From assembly GCA_003158745.1 (NCBI GenBank), contig PMLC01000163.1:106382-170381 (forward strand): a stretch of 64,000 bases of DNA. Direction: 5' to 3'. This stretch comes from Acidobacteriota bacterium. Lineage in GTDB: Bacteria > Acidobacteriota > Thermoanaerobaculia > Thermoanaerobaculales > Thermoanaerobaculaceae. The stretch's first letter is position 1; every line of letters starts with the position of its first letter. A program made the position numbers and the translations under genes. This document shows, in pieces, positions 24,341 through 33,804 of the stretch. The notes beneath the pieces are model-generated. The model saw nothing but the letters and a program-made list of their open reading frames with translations, made no database searches and was not told the origin of the DNA.

Positions 24341-26428
24341 ATGACGGCAGGCGATCGCGACGACACAGTCGTGCGGCTGTTGAGCGATCTCGAAGCGCTT
24401 CGGCGTTCGCTGCGTCTGTACCCGCCGTCGCACCCCTCATTACAGCCGGCGCGCGAGCGACTCCGGGAGCGGGTACTGGCGCTCGGCCCTGACGGCGAGG
24501 TGATCACAGCCTCATTCGCTCCTGGCCGCCTCTTCTGGAATGGCCAGGAGGTGGCGCTCCCACCGTTCACCCCAGCCGCGCGCCTCATTCCCCTTCTCTT
24601 TCACCTGGGACTGGCGGCAGTCCGACTAACTCTGCCGGAGGCCGCGGAAGGCGTGGTCGAGCTCGCGACCAGGCTCGCCGGGTTGAGCGATCGGCCCGGC
24701 GAGGCCGACCGCGCTGCGCTCGTCGAACAGGGCAGCGCGCTGCCAGGCGTCGAACTTGTCCCGATCGACCTGTCCGGCGTGCAGCTCCTGGGCTCCCAAG
24801 AGAGCCCCGCCCGGACAGGTTCCCGGCCCGTCTGGGCAGAGCTGGCACAGCGTCTGTCCCGCGACGGTGCCTTCCCACTGAGCGGTCTGGTGCACGAGGG
24901 CGAGATGTCGCCCGGTTCCGTCCTGGAACTCCTGGCGGCATCGAGCGACCCTGAGACCCTTTTCGATCACCTGTTCCGTCAGCTGGCGGAGATCATACGC
25001 GCCAGCTCCGAAGCGCGTCGGCCGGCCGCGCTTGCCGAAGTGCGCGAGTACTTCGCGGAGGTGATCCGCCTCCTCGACCCCGAGCGTCGAACTCTCGCGA
25101 TCGCAACGGCCTTCCGCCACCTGCCCCTCACGGCGCCCAACGACCCCTGGGTCGCCGGCGAGACGCTCCTCGATGCGGTGGAGCGGATGCTGATCACCGG
25201 AGTCGCCATACCCAAGGACATCCAGAAGGTGATTCAGCTGTTGGCAGCCCCGTCCCCTGAACGGCCTCAGGAACTGCCCGACGAACTCGTGATTCGCGCT
25301 CGACACCTGATGGCCAGGATCCAGCTCGAAGCTCCCACGAGGGAACCCCCTCCGGGCGAGCGGCGATCGTTGGCTGCAAACTGGTCCGCAACACCCTGTG
25401 TCCAAGAACTCTCCGAGTCGCTCGGTGACGAGCAGATCAGACTTCACTTCATTCGCCTGCTCCAGGAGGCCATCACGCTCTGGCCCGGCGAGCAGATCGC
25501 CGAGCAGGCGGCCTTGAGGCTCGCGGAGGAGTTTGTCGCCGCACTGGACGTGGGAGACATCGAAACCGCGGCGCGGCTCGCGCCGTTGCTCGCTGCAACT
25601 CGGAGCGACGAGGCGGTGCGTGTATTCAGCCAGAGCGGCGTCGAGGCCGCGGTCCGGGCCCTGGGGACGCTCGACAAGGGACTTCACCCGGACTTGACCG
25701 CCATTCTCGTCGCGCTCGGAGAGCGTGCCCTCCCGGCAATCCTCACCGCCCTTGAATCGGAGGAGAGCCTGACGGTTCGAAGGCGCCTCCTGGAGATCGT
25801 GACTCGCCAGGGGCCGACGGCCGTGCCGTACTTGCGACCGCAGCTGGACGACCCGCGGTGGTTCGTGGTCCGCAACGCCGTCTTCCTCCTGCGCCGAATC
25901 GGCAGTTCTGAAGCCCTGCCGATTCTCAAATCCCGCGTTGCCAGTTGTCATCCCAAGGTCCTCACCGAGATCCTCAAGACTCTGGTCTCTCTTCAGGACC
26001 CCGACTGGCTCCGCCTGCTCGAAAAGACGCTCGACTCGGACGACCCCGATCGGCGCCGAGTCGCTCTGGAGGTCGCCTCGCGAATCCACCACCCCGACGT
26101 CGTGCGGCTGATCCTCGACAGGTTGCGCCGGCGCCTCGGCAAGGGATTGCGGGAGCCTTTCAGCCTGGAGCTCATCCGCACACTTGGCCTCCTCCGCGAC
26201 CCCTCGGCCCTCGAGACGCTCCGGCAGATCGTGGCGCTTAGACAGTGGCGTTACCCGTTCCTACTGACCGCACCTCGACGTGAGGCCGCGGCCGCAATAA
26301 CGCACCTCGAAGGCCCGGCGGCCCGCCGGGTGGCGATCTCGTTGGCGAGCGGCAAAGACAGGAACATCGCCAATGCGGTGCGGGAGGCGATGCACGCCCA
26401 GCCCGAGGCCCGGGAGGAGGACGAATGA
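24341..26428 (+). CDS. HEAT-repeat protein with N-terminal domain shared with the downstream HD-GYP protein
   Basis: 695 residues, no signal peptide or membrane segment. Residues 1-125 contain LRLYPPSHPSLQPARERL and FAPGRLFWNGQEVALPPF, a pattern that recurs in the next gene's N-terminus. The middle (about 165-440) is helical and unassigned. The C-terminal part (about 440-690) is a run of HEAT/PBS-lyase-like repeats: LGERALPAILTALESEESLT, DDPRWFVVRNAVFLLRRIGS and DDPDRRRVALEVASRIHHPD. The stop overlaps the start of the HD-GYP gene (ATGA). A role as a scaffold or regulator of that protein is an inference from context. Confidence 0.75.
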   Translation: MTAGDRDDTVVRLLSDLEALRRSLRLYPPSHPSLQPARERLRERVLALGPDGEVITASFAPGRLFWNGQEVALPPFTPAARLIPLLFHLGLAAVRLTLPEAAEGVVELATRLAGLSDRPGEADRAALVEQGSALPGVELVPIDLSGVQLLGSQESPARTGSRPVWAELAQRLSRDGAFPLSGLVHEGEMSPGSVLELLAASSDPETLFDHLFRQLAEIIRASSEARRPAALAEVREYFAEVIRLLDPERRTLAIATAFRHLPLTAPNDPWVAGETLLDAVERMLITGVAIPKDIQKVIQLLAAPSPERPQELPDELVIRARHLMARIQLEAPTREPPPGERRSLAANWSATPCVQELSESLGDEQIRLHFIRLLQEAITLWPGEQIAEQAALRLAEEFVAALDVGDIETAARLAPLLAATRSDEAVRVFSQSGVEAAVRALGTLDKGLHPDLTAILVALGERALPAILTALESEESLTVRRRLLEIVTRQGPTAVPYLRPQLDDPRWFVVRNAVFLLRRIGSSEALPILKSRVASCHPKVLTEILKTLVSLQDPDWLRLLEKTLDSDDPDRRRVALEVASRIHHPDVVRLILDRLRRRLGKGLREPFSLELIRTLGLLRDPSALETLRQIVALRQWRYPFLLTAPRREAAAAITHLEGPAARRVAISLASGKDRNIANAVREAMHAQPEAREEDE

Positions 26429-27582
26429 TCGTCCGCACCGACTGGGAGGCTCAGGTCGACAAGACGATCGGCGAGATCGCCGCCAGCGTCACCACGTTCG
26501 GTCTGTACGGCGGCCTGCATCCGCGGGCGACCCAGGCGGTGCAGCGTCTCGTGTCCCACCTCGACACGTTGCTGGAGTCCGAGCCCGAACTCGCGGTCGT
26601 GCTGCTCGGCGAGGAGCTGTTCGTCCAGGGGCGGCCGTTCACCCGGATGTCACGTCACTCGCCTTCCCTCATCCGGCGTTTCCGCCGGCGCGAGATCGAG
26701 CATGCGACGTTCCAATTGGGTGTCAAGGACGACGAGGTCCGCGGGTTCTTGGAGGATCTCGCCCGCACCGACGAATCGCCGGTGAGATCCAGACCTCACA
26801 TTCAGGTTGGGCGCGTCGATCTGTCGGACCGCGAGCTCGGCGGGCCGGACGACGACGCCCGAGGAGAACAGAGACAGAGGCTGGGCACCGTCCGCGATCG
26901 AGTCACTCTGATCCAGGAGTGCTTCGCCGACTTCGCGAACGGACGGAGCCTCGCCGTCGGCGATCTTGTGCGTGTGGCACGTGCGCTATGGAACAGGCTG
27001 ACCGAGGAACCCGATCCCTTCAGGCTCTTCGCTCCCTGGGAAGGGGACGCGCGATGGCCGGCGGTCCACGCCCATAACGTTGCGGTCCTCGGCATGAGCT
27101 TGGCCAAGCTGTCCGGCGTGGCGGCAGCCATCTGCCAGGATCTCGGCATGGCCGGCCTGGTCCATGACGTGGGCAAGCTGCTTCTCCCGGCCGAGGTGAC
27201 GGCGCGGGAGACCGAACTCACAGGCGACGAGCTCGAGTTCATCCTCGACCATCCCCAGGTCGGGCTCGAGGCACTTCTGAGAAACGGCCAACTTCCTCCG
27301 CTGGCTCTCGTGGTCACGTTCGAACACCACCTGAACTACAACGGGACCGGCTACCCGCGGCTCGGACGGCCCCGGCGACCACACCCCGCCGCGCGGCTCG
27401 TGGCCGTGGCTGACGCCTTCGTGGTCCTCTTCACGGCACGCGGGGGTCGCGGCATGATCACCCGAGAGGGCACGATTGCTTGGCTCGAGGAACACGGAGG
27501 CTCAATCCTCGATCCCGACTGGGTAGGAGCCCTCCGAGACCTGCTCGACCAGGACCAACCATTCGCTCAACCGCCCGGGTAG
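26425..27582 (+). CDS. HD-GYP domain protein, probable cyclic-dinucleotide phosphodiesterase or relative
   Basis: 385 residues. Residues 15-115 hold the same N-terminal domain as the upstream gene (FGLYGGLHPRATQAVQRLV, GEELFVQGRPFT). The C-terminal HD-GYP domain (about 195-370) has HAHNVAVLGMSLAKL, the metal-binding HDVGKLLLP, LDHPQVGLEALLRN, and HHLNYNGTGYPRLGRP followed by VAVADAFVVLF. Most metal ligands are kept. The usual HHE-x-DG-x-GYP reads HHLNYNGTGYP, so the first Glu and Asp are replaced, which could alter activity. Its last 16 bases overlap the convergent VWA gene. Confidence 0.85.
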   Translation: MIVRTDWEAQVDKTIGEIAASVTTFGLYGGLHPRATQAVQRLVSHLDTLLESEPELAVVLLGEELFVQGRPFTRMSRHSPSLIRRFRRREIEHATFQLGVKDDEVRGFLEDLARTDESPVRSRPHIQVGRVDLSDRELGGPDDDARGEQRQRLGTVRDRVTLIQECFADFANGRSLAVGDLVRVARALWNRLTEEPDPFRLFAPWEGDARWPAVHAHNVAVLGMSLAKLSGVAAAICQDLGMAGLVHDVGKLLLPAEVTARETELTGDELEFILDHPQVGLEALLRNGQLPPLALVVTFEHHLNYNGTGYPRLGRPRRPHPAARLVAVADAFVVLFTARGGRGMITREGTIAWLEEHGGSILDPDWVGALRDLLDQDQPFAQPPG

Positions 27583-30083
27583 TAGCCGGAGATTGTGCGG
27601 ACCTCCACCTTCGGGCGGCTGACCTTGACCGAGATCTTGCGGAAGACATCGGGTCGTGCCTCGGACGTCGAGGTGTAGGCCAGCAGGTACTGAGACCGCA
27701 GCTCGCGGTTGATGCGGTCGTACACCGGTTCGAGCGCCACGCCTCTTGCAAGGAAGAACGCGTCCCCGCCAGTCGTCCGTGCGAGACGAGTGAGCTGGGA
27801 TCTGATCCCGACCTTGGTGATCGGCAGATCGATGCCTACGGTGTAGATCGTCGCTCCGCTCCGCTTGGCGTAGTCCAGCGTCTTGTCGAAGTCCATCTGA
27901 GAGGCGTTGTCCTCACCGTCGGTGAGAATCACCATGCTCTTGCGACCGCGCACCCCGGAGAACTGGAACAGCCCGAACACGGTGGCATCGTAGAGCGCGG
28001 TTTCGCCGTCGGCCTTCAAACCGATCAGGGCCCGCTCGAGCGCCTTGAAGTCGGCGGTGAACCGTTCGATCAGGTTGGGTCGCTCGGAGAACGACAGGAC
28101 GTATGCGCGGTCGCGAGGCTGAAGAAGGTTGCGGAGAAACCCGATAACGACCCTCTGGACCTCGGGAAGACTCTTCTCCATCGATCCCGAAGTGTCGAGG
28201 ACAAGACCCATCCGGATCGGCAGTTCTTTCTGAAGTGCGAAGTGAGAGATGTTCTGCCTGGACCCATCCTCGAATACCTCGAACTCCGATTGCTTCAGGC
28301 CCTCCACCGGCTTGCCGCCCGATTCCAGCACCGTGACGGGCAGTTCAACCGTGTGGACTGCGATCCCGGTCAGGAACTGCGGCGCGTTGACGAACTGGAC
28401 ATCCTCGGCCTGACTCCCATCCCCGAGTACCGCCAGCGCCCGAAGGTAGCCGATGGAGCCATCGTCCTTCACGGGCAGCCACATGTCGAACGGAGGGTCG
28501 AAGAGCGTGGCCATCAGCATCTCGTTCCAGAAGAGATCGAGCTTCGTCAACTTCCGGTCAGGAGGGACGTTGACCGCGACCTGTGCCCGGACCTTGCCGC
28601 CCTTCCGGTCGGCCACTCCAACCGGTTGGAGCCGAACAAAGAACCTCTCGCGGCCGACGTTGAGGTCCAGCTGCTTCCTGTCGATCTCCAGCCCGCCGGC
28701 GTCCACGGCCACCGCGACAACGGAGGCAAGGCGCGGGAGCGGGCCGAGGTCGAGCTCAACCTCGTAAGGCGGACGGTTCTTGGTGAGCACCGGTCGGGTG
28801 TCGAGGTAGAACTCCACCCGCGCCACCTTCGGCCCGACCAGGGCGGTGAACCTCTGAATCCCGGTGACCTCTTCCCCTTCGGGGCCCTGCAGGAGGAGGG
28901 CGGCCTCCCGCCCCGCCGCCACTTTCTTCAGCGCTTCATCCGCCTTCGGGTCCGCGGGGGAGATCGCCGGCAGCTCCTGCGCAGGCACGTCGACGTCGAT
29001 CTCCTTGACCGCCGCATGGGTCGAGTTGCCATCCTGCACCTTCATGCGAAGGTGGTACTTGCCCGGGTGCAGCTCGCGCTCGATTTGTACGGGGAACTCG
29101 GTCGCGCCGGCTGTCGGGAACGTGAAGGCGTATCGGAACCGGTCCGCCATCTCGCCCCCGCTGGAGATCTCTCCGGTGACATCCAGCTGCACCACGTCGA
29201 CGTCGCCGACCTTGTTGGTTTCCAGCCCGGCGCGCGGCACTTTCGCGCTGAAGGTCACAGCCAGCTTGCTGCCGCGTCGGCTTCCGAGCGCGCTCGCGAG
29301 GTCGAAGTTGAACGGAGAGGAGCCCTTGGGGACCACGGTTGAGAACTGGAGGAAGCGCGCGGAGGCCGATTCCTTCGCGGCGCCGCGTCCCTCGGGCGGC
29401 AGCGGCGCATGCTGCATCGCCTCGCGGGCCTGGACGTCGCGCAGCCAGTAGTCGGCCACCTCGATCAGCCTCATGATCTCGGTGTCACCGCAGCTGTACT
29501 CCGGGCGAGTGTACGGGAACAGCTGGTTTCCCGAGTTGCCCATCCAGGCCTGGAGCGCGCTCCACCCGCCGAAGTTGTACAGCGCGCTGCGACCTTCGAC
29601 GACCGGGTCCCAGAGCTTGAACCGCCCCAGCCCGTACGGTCTGTAGAACACGATCACGACGTTCTGGCCCAACCCTTCGAGCCATTGCCACTGCCAGAAC
29701 TCCAGGGGTTGAAAGACCTTGTCGCAATCGATGGTCTTCTTCGCCTCGGGGGGGCCCTGGATCAGCAGGACGCGCGCCCTGTCCTCCGTGGTATTGCTGT
29801 ACTCGCTTCTGCACTGCTCGAGTCGGTCCAGGTAGTTGCGCCGGAACGAGGTGCCCAGCCCGTACTGATCGCCCCAGAGGACCCACAGACGCTCGGCGAA
29901 GTCCGCTCGCTCCGCATCGCTCTCAAGAGCAAGAAACGTCTTCCTCTGCTCCACCGTGATGAGCGGGTACACTTCCTCCTCCAGCCACTTTCGCCACTGG
30001 GCGGGAAGGTCCGAGACCTTGACGGCTCGCGCCGAGCCGGCAACCAGGAGCAAGGCCAGTACTAGCAGAACGGTCCGTCTCAT
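27567..30083 (-). CDS. GWxTD-like and VWFA-related acidobacterial domain protein, secreted
   Basis: About 838 residues. The ATG at 30083 has GAGGG eight bases upstream; a second ATG two codons earlier is also possible. A signal peptide (TVLLVLALLLVAGSARA) leads into a region resembling the GWxTD domain (EEVYPLITVEQRKTFLALES, RRNYLDRLEQ, RVLLIQGPPE), but the GWxTDRGR motif is degenerate (NTTEDRAR). The middle is beta-rich. The C-terminal third is the VWFA-related acidobacterial domain: FEVFEDGSRQNISHFALQ, MIDAS motif GLVLDTSGSMEKSLPEV, MVILTDGEDNASQMDF and the ending VEVRTISGYYPGG. The family is typical of Acidobacteriota; its function is unknown. Confidence 0.88.
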   Translation of the reverse strand: MRRTVLLVLALLLVAGSARAVKVSDLPAQWRKWLEEEVYPLITVEQRKTFLALESDAERADFAERLWVLWGDQYGLGTSFRRNYLDRLEQCRSEYSNTTEDRARVLLIQGPPEAKKTIDCDKVFQPLEFWQWQWLEGLGQNVVIVFYRPYGLGRFKLWDPVVEGRSALYNFGGWSALQAWMGNSGNQLFPYTRPEYSCGDTEIMRLIEVADYWLRDVQAREAMQHAPLPPEGRGAAKESASARFLQFSTVVPKGSSPFNFDLASALGSRRGSKLAVTFSAKVPRAGLETNKVGDVDVVQLDVTGEISSGGEMADRFRYAFTFPTAGATEFPVQIERELHPGKYHLRMKVQDGNSTHAAVKEIDVDVPAQELPAISPADPKADEALKKVAAGREAALLLQGPEGEEVTGIQRFTALVGPKVARVEFYLDTRPVLTKNRPPYEVELDLGPLPRLASVVAVAVDAGGLEIDRKQLDLNVGRERFFVRLQPVGVADRKGGKVRAQVAVNVPPDRKLTKLDLFWNEMLMATLFDPPFDMWLPVKDDGSIGYLRALAVLGDGSQAEDVQFVNAPQFLTGIAVHTVELPVTVLESGGKPVEGLKQSEFEVFEDGSRQNISHFALQKELPIRMGLVLDTSGSMEKSLPEVQRVVIGFLRNLLQPRDRAYVLSFSERPNLIERFTADFKALERALIGLKADGETALYDATVFGLFQFSGVRGRKSMVILTDGEDNASQMDFDKTLDYAKRSGATIYTVGIDLPITKVGIRSQLTRLARTTGGDAFFLARGVALEPVYDRINRELRSQYLLAYTSTSEARPDVFRKISVKVSRPKVEVRTISGYYPGG

Positions 30084-30105
30084 CCTCATGGCCCTCACCG
30101 TGCTC

Positions 30106-31299
30106 TTACGCCTCCGCCGGCGGAGGAGTTGCAAGCTGGAGGTACGCCTGCCAGGCTCGTCCTCTCCCCTGTGCCAACACCTTCAGGTCCGCTCCCATGC
30201 CCGACGGAAGCAGCAGTCGCTTGGCGGCCGCCAGCTGCGCCCACTCCTCAGGCGTGAGCCGCTCTCCTCCGGCAACGGCACTGGGGAGGAACGACAGCGC
30301 GCCGTGAACGGTGAGGAAGGAGCCCAGCGGCCGGATGATGCCGCGCTCCCATCCTGCGTCCGCTGCGCCATTCTCCAGATCGTCGAAATTGACGTGCGCC
30401 GTGATGTCCACCTCGCCCGGGTCACTGAGCACGTCCCCCACCAGCGCGTGCGCCCGGTAGCCGACCAGCGAACCGCCCCGGCGGGCGCGGGGGTCGTAGA
30501 GGCGGCGGCCGGGATGTCCGTAGTCGAGGATCAAGGCGACGGCGTCGACGCCGCACCAGCGCAGGTGGCCGGCATGAACCGACCGCGCCTGAGGCCTGAT
30601 CTCTACCACCTGACCGTCCGCGAGAGCGAGACCGTGTTCGGCAAGGTACGCGAGGATCGTTGGCGTGCTGGGTTCCCCGAACGTCCACTGCAGGCCGCCC
30701 CGGCTGTCGGGCTCCACGAAATACTCGAGGAGCGCCACACCTCCTGAGCCCGCGCGCGCCGTGACCCGGTTGACGGCAAGAGCGTCGTAGTACTCCGATG
30801 CGAACAGGACGACGGGGCCGTCCGGCCAGGGTGCATCGCTCAGGCGCGCTTCGACCTCGATGCCCTTGCACCGCTTGGCGATCCTGCTTCGCGCCCACTC
30901 GGCCGCCTCGACTGAAACCACTCGGCACAGCACCTTCTCCCTGCGGTCGGCGAGGTGTGCGAGCACTCCCTCCAGCAGAAATCCCTCGCCCGATCCCAAC
31001 TCAACGAAAGTGAGCGCCTCGCCGAAGGCGGCCGAGGATTGGACCAAGAGCTCCGCCAACGTCCGGGAGAAGATGGGGGATGTGGTGGGCGCGGTGAGGA
31101 AGTCGCCGGAGCGGCCCGCGGGCCCCGGCCCGGTTCGGCGCCTGGTGTAGTAGCCGGCCGTGGGATGGTAGAGAGCCAGCTCCATGAACTCGGCGAAGCT
31201 CAATCTCCCTCGCCGAGTCACCTCGGCGACGATCGCGTTCACAACGGCTAGCCTAGCACTGTGCGAAGGTCGCGGGCGCCCGCTCGCGCCCTTCCTCAC
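30106..31299 (-). CDS. MidA/NDUFAF7-like SAM-dependent methyltransferase
   Basis: 397 residues from the GTG at 31299, which overlaps the stop of the upstream hydrolase gene (GTGA). Family hallmarks are FAEFMELALYHPTAGYYTRR, GDFLTAPTTSPIFSRTLAEL, SAM motif I FVELGSGEGFLLEGVL and the C-terminal SLVGYRAHALVGDVLSDPGE plus DITAHVNFDDLENGA. NDUFAF7 dimethylates an arginine of a complex I subunit in mitochondria; bacterial members are uncharacterised and may modify a bacterial NDH-1 subunit (inference). No respiratory genes are nearby. An internal GTG at 31242 is an alternative start. Confidence 0.9.
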   Translation of the reverse strand: MRKGASGRPRPSHSARLAVVNAIVAEVTRRGRLSFAEFMELALYHPTAGYYTRRRTGPGPAGRSGDFLTAPTTSPIFSRTLAELLVQSSAAFGEALTFVELGSGEGFLLEGVLAHLADRREKVLCRVVSVEAAEWARSRIAKRCKGIEVEARLSDAPWPDGPVVLFASEYYDALAVNRVTARAGSGGVALLEYFVEPDSRGGLQWTFGEPSTPTILAYLAEHGLALADGQVVEIRPQARSVHAGHLRWCGVDAVALILDYGHPGRRLYDPRARRGGSLVGYRAHALVGDVLSDPGEVDITAHVNFDDLENGAADAGWERGIIRPLGSFLTVHGALSFLPSAVAGGERLTPEEWAQLAAAKRLLLPSGMGADLKVLAQGRGRAWQAYLQLATPPPAEA

Positions 31300-32300
31300 T
31301 TCGCGACGGGGCTGAGAAACTCGGTCACCGTCCGAATGAACATCCCCGGTTGATCGACGAAAGTCATGTGCCCGCTCATGGGTAGGACGACGAGCTTGGC
31401 GCCCGCGATGCGAGCCGTCATGTCCCGGGCGATCGACGGGTCGCTCTCGTCGTGGTCGCCCACGGTGACCAAAGTTGGCACCTTGATGGTGCTCAGCCGG
31501 TCGGCGTACTCCACCGATGCCAGGTTCCCATCAACCACGAACTCCCCGTGCGAGCCCCACATCTCGCGATAGAGTTCCCACGACGTGTTGCCGTTGGCCA
31601 CTGGGTCGTAGTTCGGGTCGGGGCGATTCCGATACAGGTATGGGAAGTACCCCTCGCCCCATGCGGCGACCATGTATTCGTTCGTGTAGCGGTTCTTCTC
31701 GTAGTCCTTGCCGTGCCCGAAGAGGCCCTCGGCCTCCATCTTGTCGATGTGAGCCCGCAGCTCGGGCGACATCTTCGCCTTCATCTGGCGGAATACTCCA
31801 TTGAGCGCCTTGGTGCTATGAAAGGTGCTGCACAGGATCAGGTGGGACAGGTTCTCCTGGTACTTGAAAGCGTAGGCCTGCGCCAGGACGCCTCCGAATG
31901 AATGCCCGAGCAGGTTGATCTGGCCCAGGCCAAGAGCTACCCGGACGGCCTCGACATCCTCGACCATCGCGTCCACGGTGTATTTGGAGGCGTCCTCCAG
32001 CTTCTCGGACTTGCCTGAGCCGCGCTCGTCAATGAAGACGAGCCGGTTGGTATGCGCGAGCGGGAGCAGGTACGGAAGGAAGTAATCGTGCGAGGCCCCC
32101 GGACCTCCGTGGACCACGACCAGAGGGGCGCCGCGTCCCATCGAAACGGTGTAAATGAGCACACCGTTCGCATCCACGAACTGTTCCTCTACCGGGTAGG
32201 TCGGGAGTCCGGTCTTTTCAGCGCCGGCGGCCGGCCCGGCGCTCGGTACGGCAAGCGCTACGACGGCGAGGAGCGCACATTGCACGAACCCTCTTTTCAT
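31296..32300 (-). CDS. Exported alpha/beta hydrolase, proline iminopeptidase-like (S33)
   Basis: 334 residues from the ATG at 32300 with GGGAGGAGG upstream. A signal peptide is seen (CALLAVVALAVPSAGPAAGA). The oxyanion-side motif is VVHGGPGASHDYFLPYL, the nucleophile sits in NLLGHSFGGVLAQAYAF, the acid in VGDHDESDPSIARDM and the His in LPMSGHMTFVDQPG. FIDERGSGKSEKLED is the DQRG-like motif of proline iminopeptidases. It would act in the periplasm on N-terminal proline peptides or similar amides. The order decarboxylase, hydrolase, MidA-like, VWA suggests co-transcription. Confidence 0.85.
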   Translation of the reverse strand: MKRGFVQCALLAVVALAVPSAGPAAGAEKTGLPTYPVEEQFVDANGVLIYTVSMGRGAPLVVVHGGPGASHDYFLPYLLPLAHTNRLVFIDERGSGKSEKLEDASKYTVDAMVEDVEAVRVALGLGQINLLGHSFGGVLAQAYAFKYQENLSHLILCSTFHSTKALNGVFRQMKAKMSPELRAHIDKMEAEGLFGHGKDYEKNRYTNEYMVAAWGEGYFPYLYRNRPDPNYDPVANGNTSWELYREMWGSHGEFVVDGNLASVEYADRLSTIKVPTLVTVGDHDESDPSIARDMTARIAGAKLVVLPMSGHMTFVDQPGMFIRTVTEFLSPVAK

Positions 32301-32337
32301 CGCACCTCCTCCCTCTTGCGAGGCCTTTCGCGCCATT

Positions 32338-33789
32338 CTAGCGGCTCGCCTTCCGCTCGAGGTCGGCGGCGACGGCTTGGATCTGTCGCCACGCAGCCTC
32401 CACGTGGCGCTCTTCCGTGCGGGTCTGGCCGACGCAGAAACGCAGCGTGAACCGGCCTTCCAACGTGGTGTGCGTCATGTAGAAGCTGCCGCCCTGGTTG
32501 ACGCGATCGAGGAGATCGCGGTTGAACACATCCCCTCTTCGATGCCTGAAGCAGACGAGATTCAACGGCGGGCGCATTGCGAGCTCGAAGCGGTCCGAGG
32601 CCTCGACCCAGCTCGCGAACGTCTGCGCCAGCTCGATGTGCCGCCGAACGTGGTACTGAAGTCCGCTCACGCCGTACGATCGGATCACGAACCAGAGCTT
32701 CAATGCCCGGAAACGCCTCCCGAGCGGGATCTGCCAGTCGCGGTAGTCGATCACCGCGCCGGATTCGGTGGCTCGGTTCTTGAGGTACTCGGGGAGGATG
32801 CTGAGGGTCCTGACGAGGGCGGTGCGGTCGGCCACCCAGAAACAGTCGCAGTCGAAGTTGGTGAACATCCACTTGTGAGGGTTGAAACAGTAGCTATCCG
32901 CAAATTCGAGTCCGTCCTGAAGGTGCCGGAATTCCGGGCAGATCGCGGCCGTGCCGGCCATTGCCGCATCCACGTGCAGCCAGAGACCCTGCTCGCGGGC
33001 GATACGTCCGATCGGGGGCAGCGGGTCGACGGCGTTCGATGACGTCGTCCCAACCGTTGCACAGACGAAGCATGGGAGCAGGCCGGCACGCCTGTCCTCC
33101 ACGACGCGCGTGGCAAGAGCGTCCGGCCGCATCGCGAAGGCGGCATCGACCTCGACGAGGCGCAGATTGGCGCGGCCGAGGCCGGCGATCGTGACCGCCT
33201 TCTCGACCGATGAATGAGTCTGGGTGGACGCGTAGGCCACGAGCCGACCGTCGCAGCCCTTTTCGTTGCTGAGGAATCCCGTCGCCCGTTCGCGCGCCGC
33301 GAGGAGCGCACACAGCGCAGCGCTCGACGCAGAATCCTGGATCACTCCACCGCCGGTCGAACCGGATTTGAAGGACCCCGGCAAACCCAGCATCTCCACC
33401 AGCCAGTCGAGGACGTGCGTCTCGAGCTCGGTGCATGCGGGGCTGGTCAGCCAGAGCATCCCCTGCACACCGAGGCCGGCCGAGAGGAGCTCGCCAAGGA
33501 TGGCCGGACCCGACGTGTTGGCCGGGAAGAACGCGAAGAAGTTGGGCGATTGCCAGTGGGTCAGGCCCGACAGGATCACCGAGTCGATGTCGTGAAGCAG
33601 GGCCTCGAAAGGCTCACCGTCGATCGGCGGGCTGGCCGGCAGAGCGGCACGGATATCCCCGGGCTGGACCATTGAGAGGACCGGGAGCCGTTCCACCCTC
33701 TCCCAGTAGTCGGCGATCCAGTCGACGACGGCCCTTCCGTGGCGACGGAACTCTTCTGGAGTCATGTGAAAGCTCTCTCTTGGGCCCAT
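32338..33789 (-). CDS. Aromatic-L-amino-acid decarboxylase-like PLP enzyme
   Basis: 483 residues from the ATG at 33789 (GGAGG four bases before); an ATG eight codons later is an alternative. The group II decarboxylase fold is clear: TPEEFRRHGRAVVDWIADYW, HWQSPNFFAFFPANTSGPAI, SACTELETHVLDWLVEMLGLP, HVDAAMAGTAAICPEFR and PLP lysine in YCFNPHKWMFTNFDCDCFW. The pattern fits plant/bacterial tryptophan-phenylalanine-tyrosine decarboxylases; the exact amine product cannot be told. It heads a four-gene minus operon and is divergent from a TetR gene. Confidence 0.9.
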   Translation of the reverse strand: MGPRESFHMTPEEFRRHGRAVVDWIADYWERVERLPVLSMVQPGDIRAALPASPPIDGEPFEALLHDIDSVILSGLTHWQSPNFFAFFPANTSGPAILGELLSAGLGVQGMLWLTSPACTELETHVLDWLVEMLGLPGSFKSGSTGGGVIQDSASSAALCALLAARERATGFLSNEKGCDGRLVAYASTQTHSSVEKAVTIAGLGRANLRLVEVDAAFAMRPDALATRVVEDRRAGLLPCFVCATVGTTSSNAVDPLPPIGRIAREQGLWLHVDAAMAGTAAICPEFRHLQDGLEFADSYCFNPHKWMFTNFDCDCFWVADRTALVRTLSILPEYLKNRATESGAVIDYRDWQIPLGRRFRALKLWFVIRSYGVSGLQYHVRRHIELAQTFASWVEASDRFELAMRPPLNLVCFRHRRGDVFNRDLLDRVNQGGSFYMTHTTLEGRFTLRFCVGQTRTEERHVEAAWRQIQAVAADLERKASR

Positions 33790-33804
33790 GGGTCCTCCAG
33801 CCGA

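Noticed and set aside
27480-29342. A 620-codon plus-strand open frame opposite the VWA gene
   Set aside because: The minus strand has a signal peptide and recognisable domains; the plus frame is Arg/Gly/His-rich and matches nothing.
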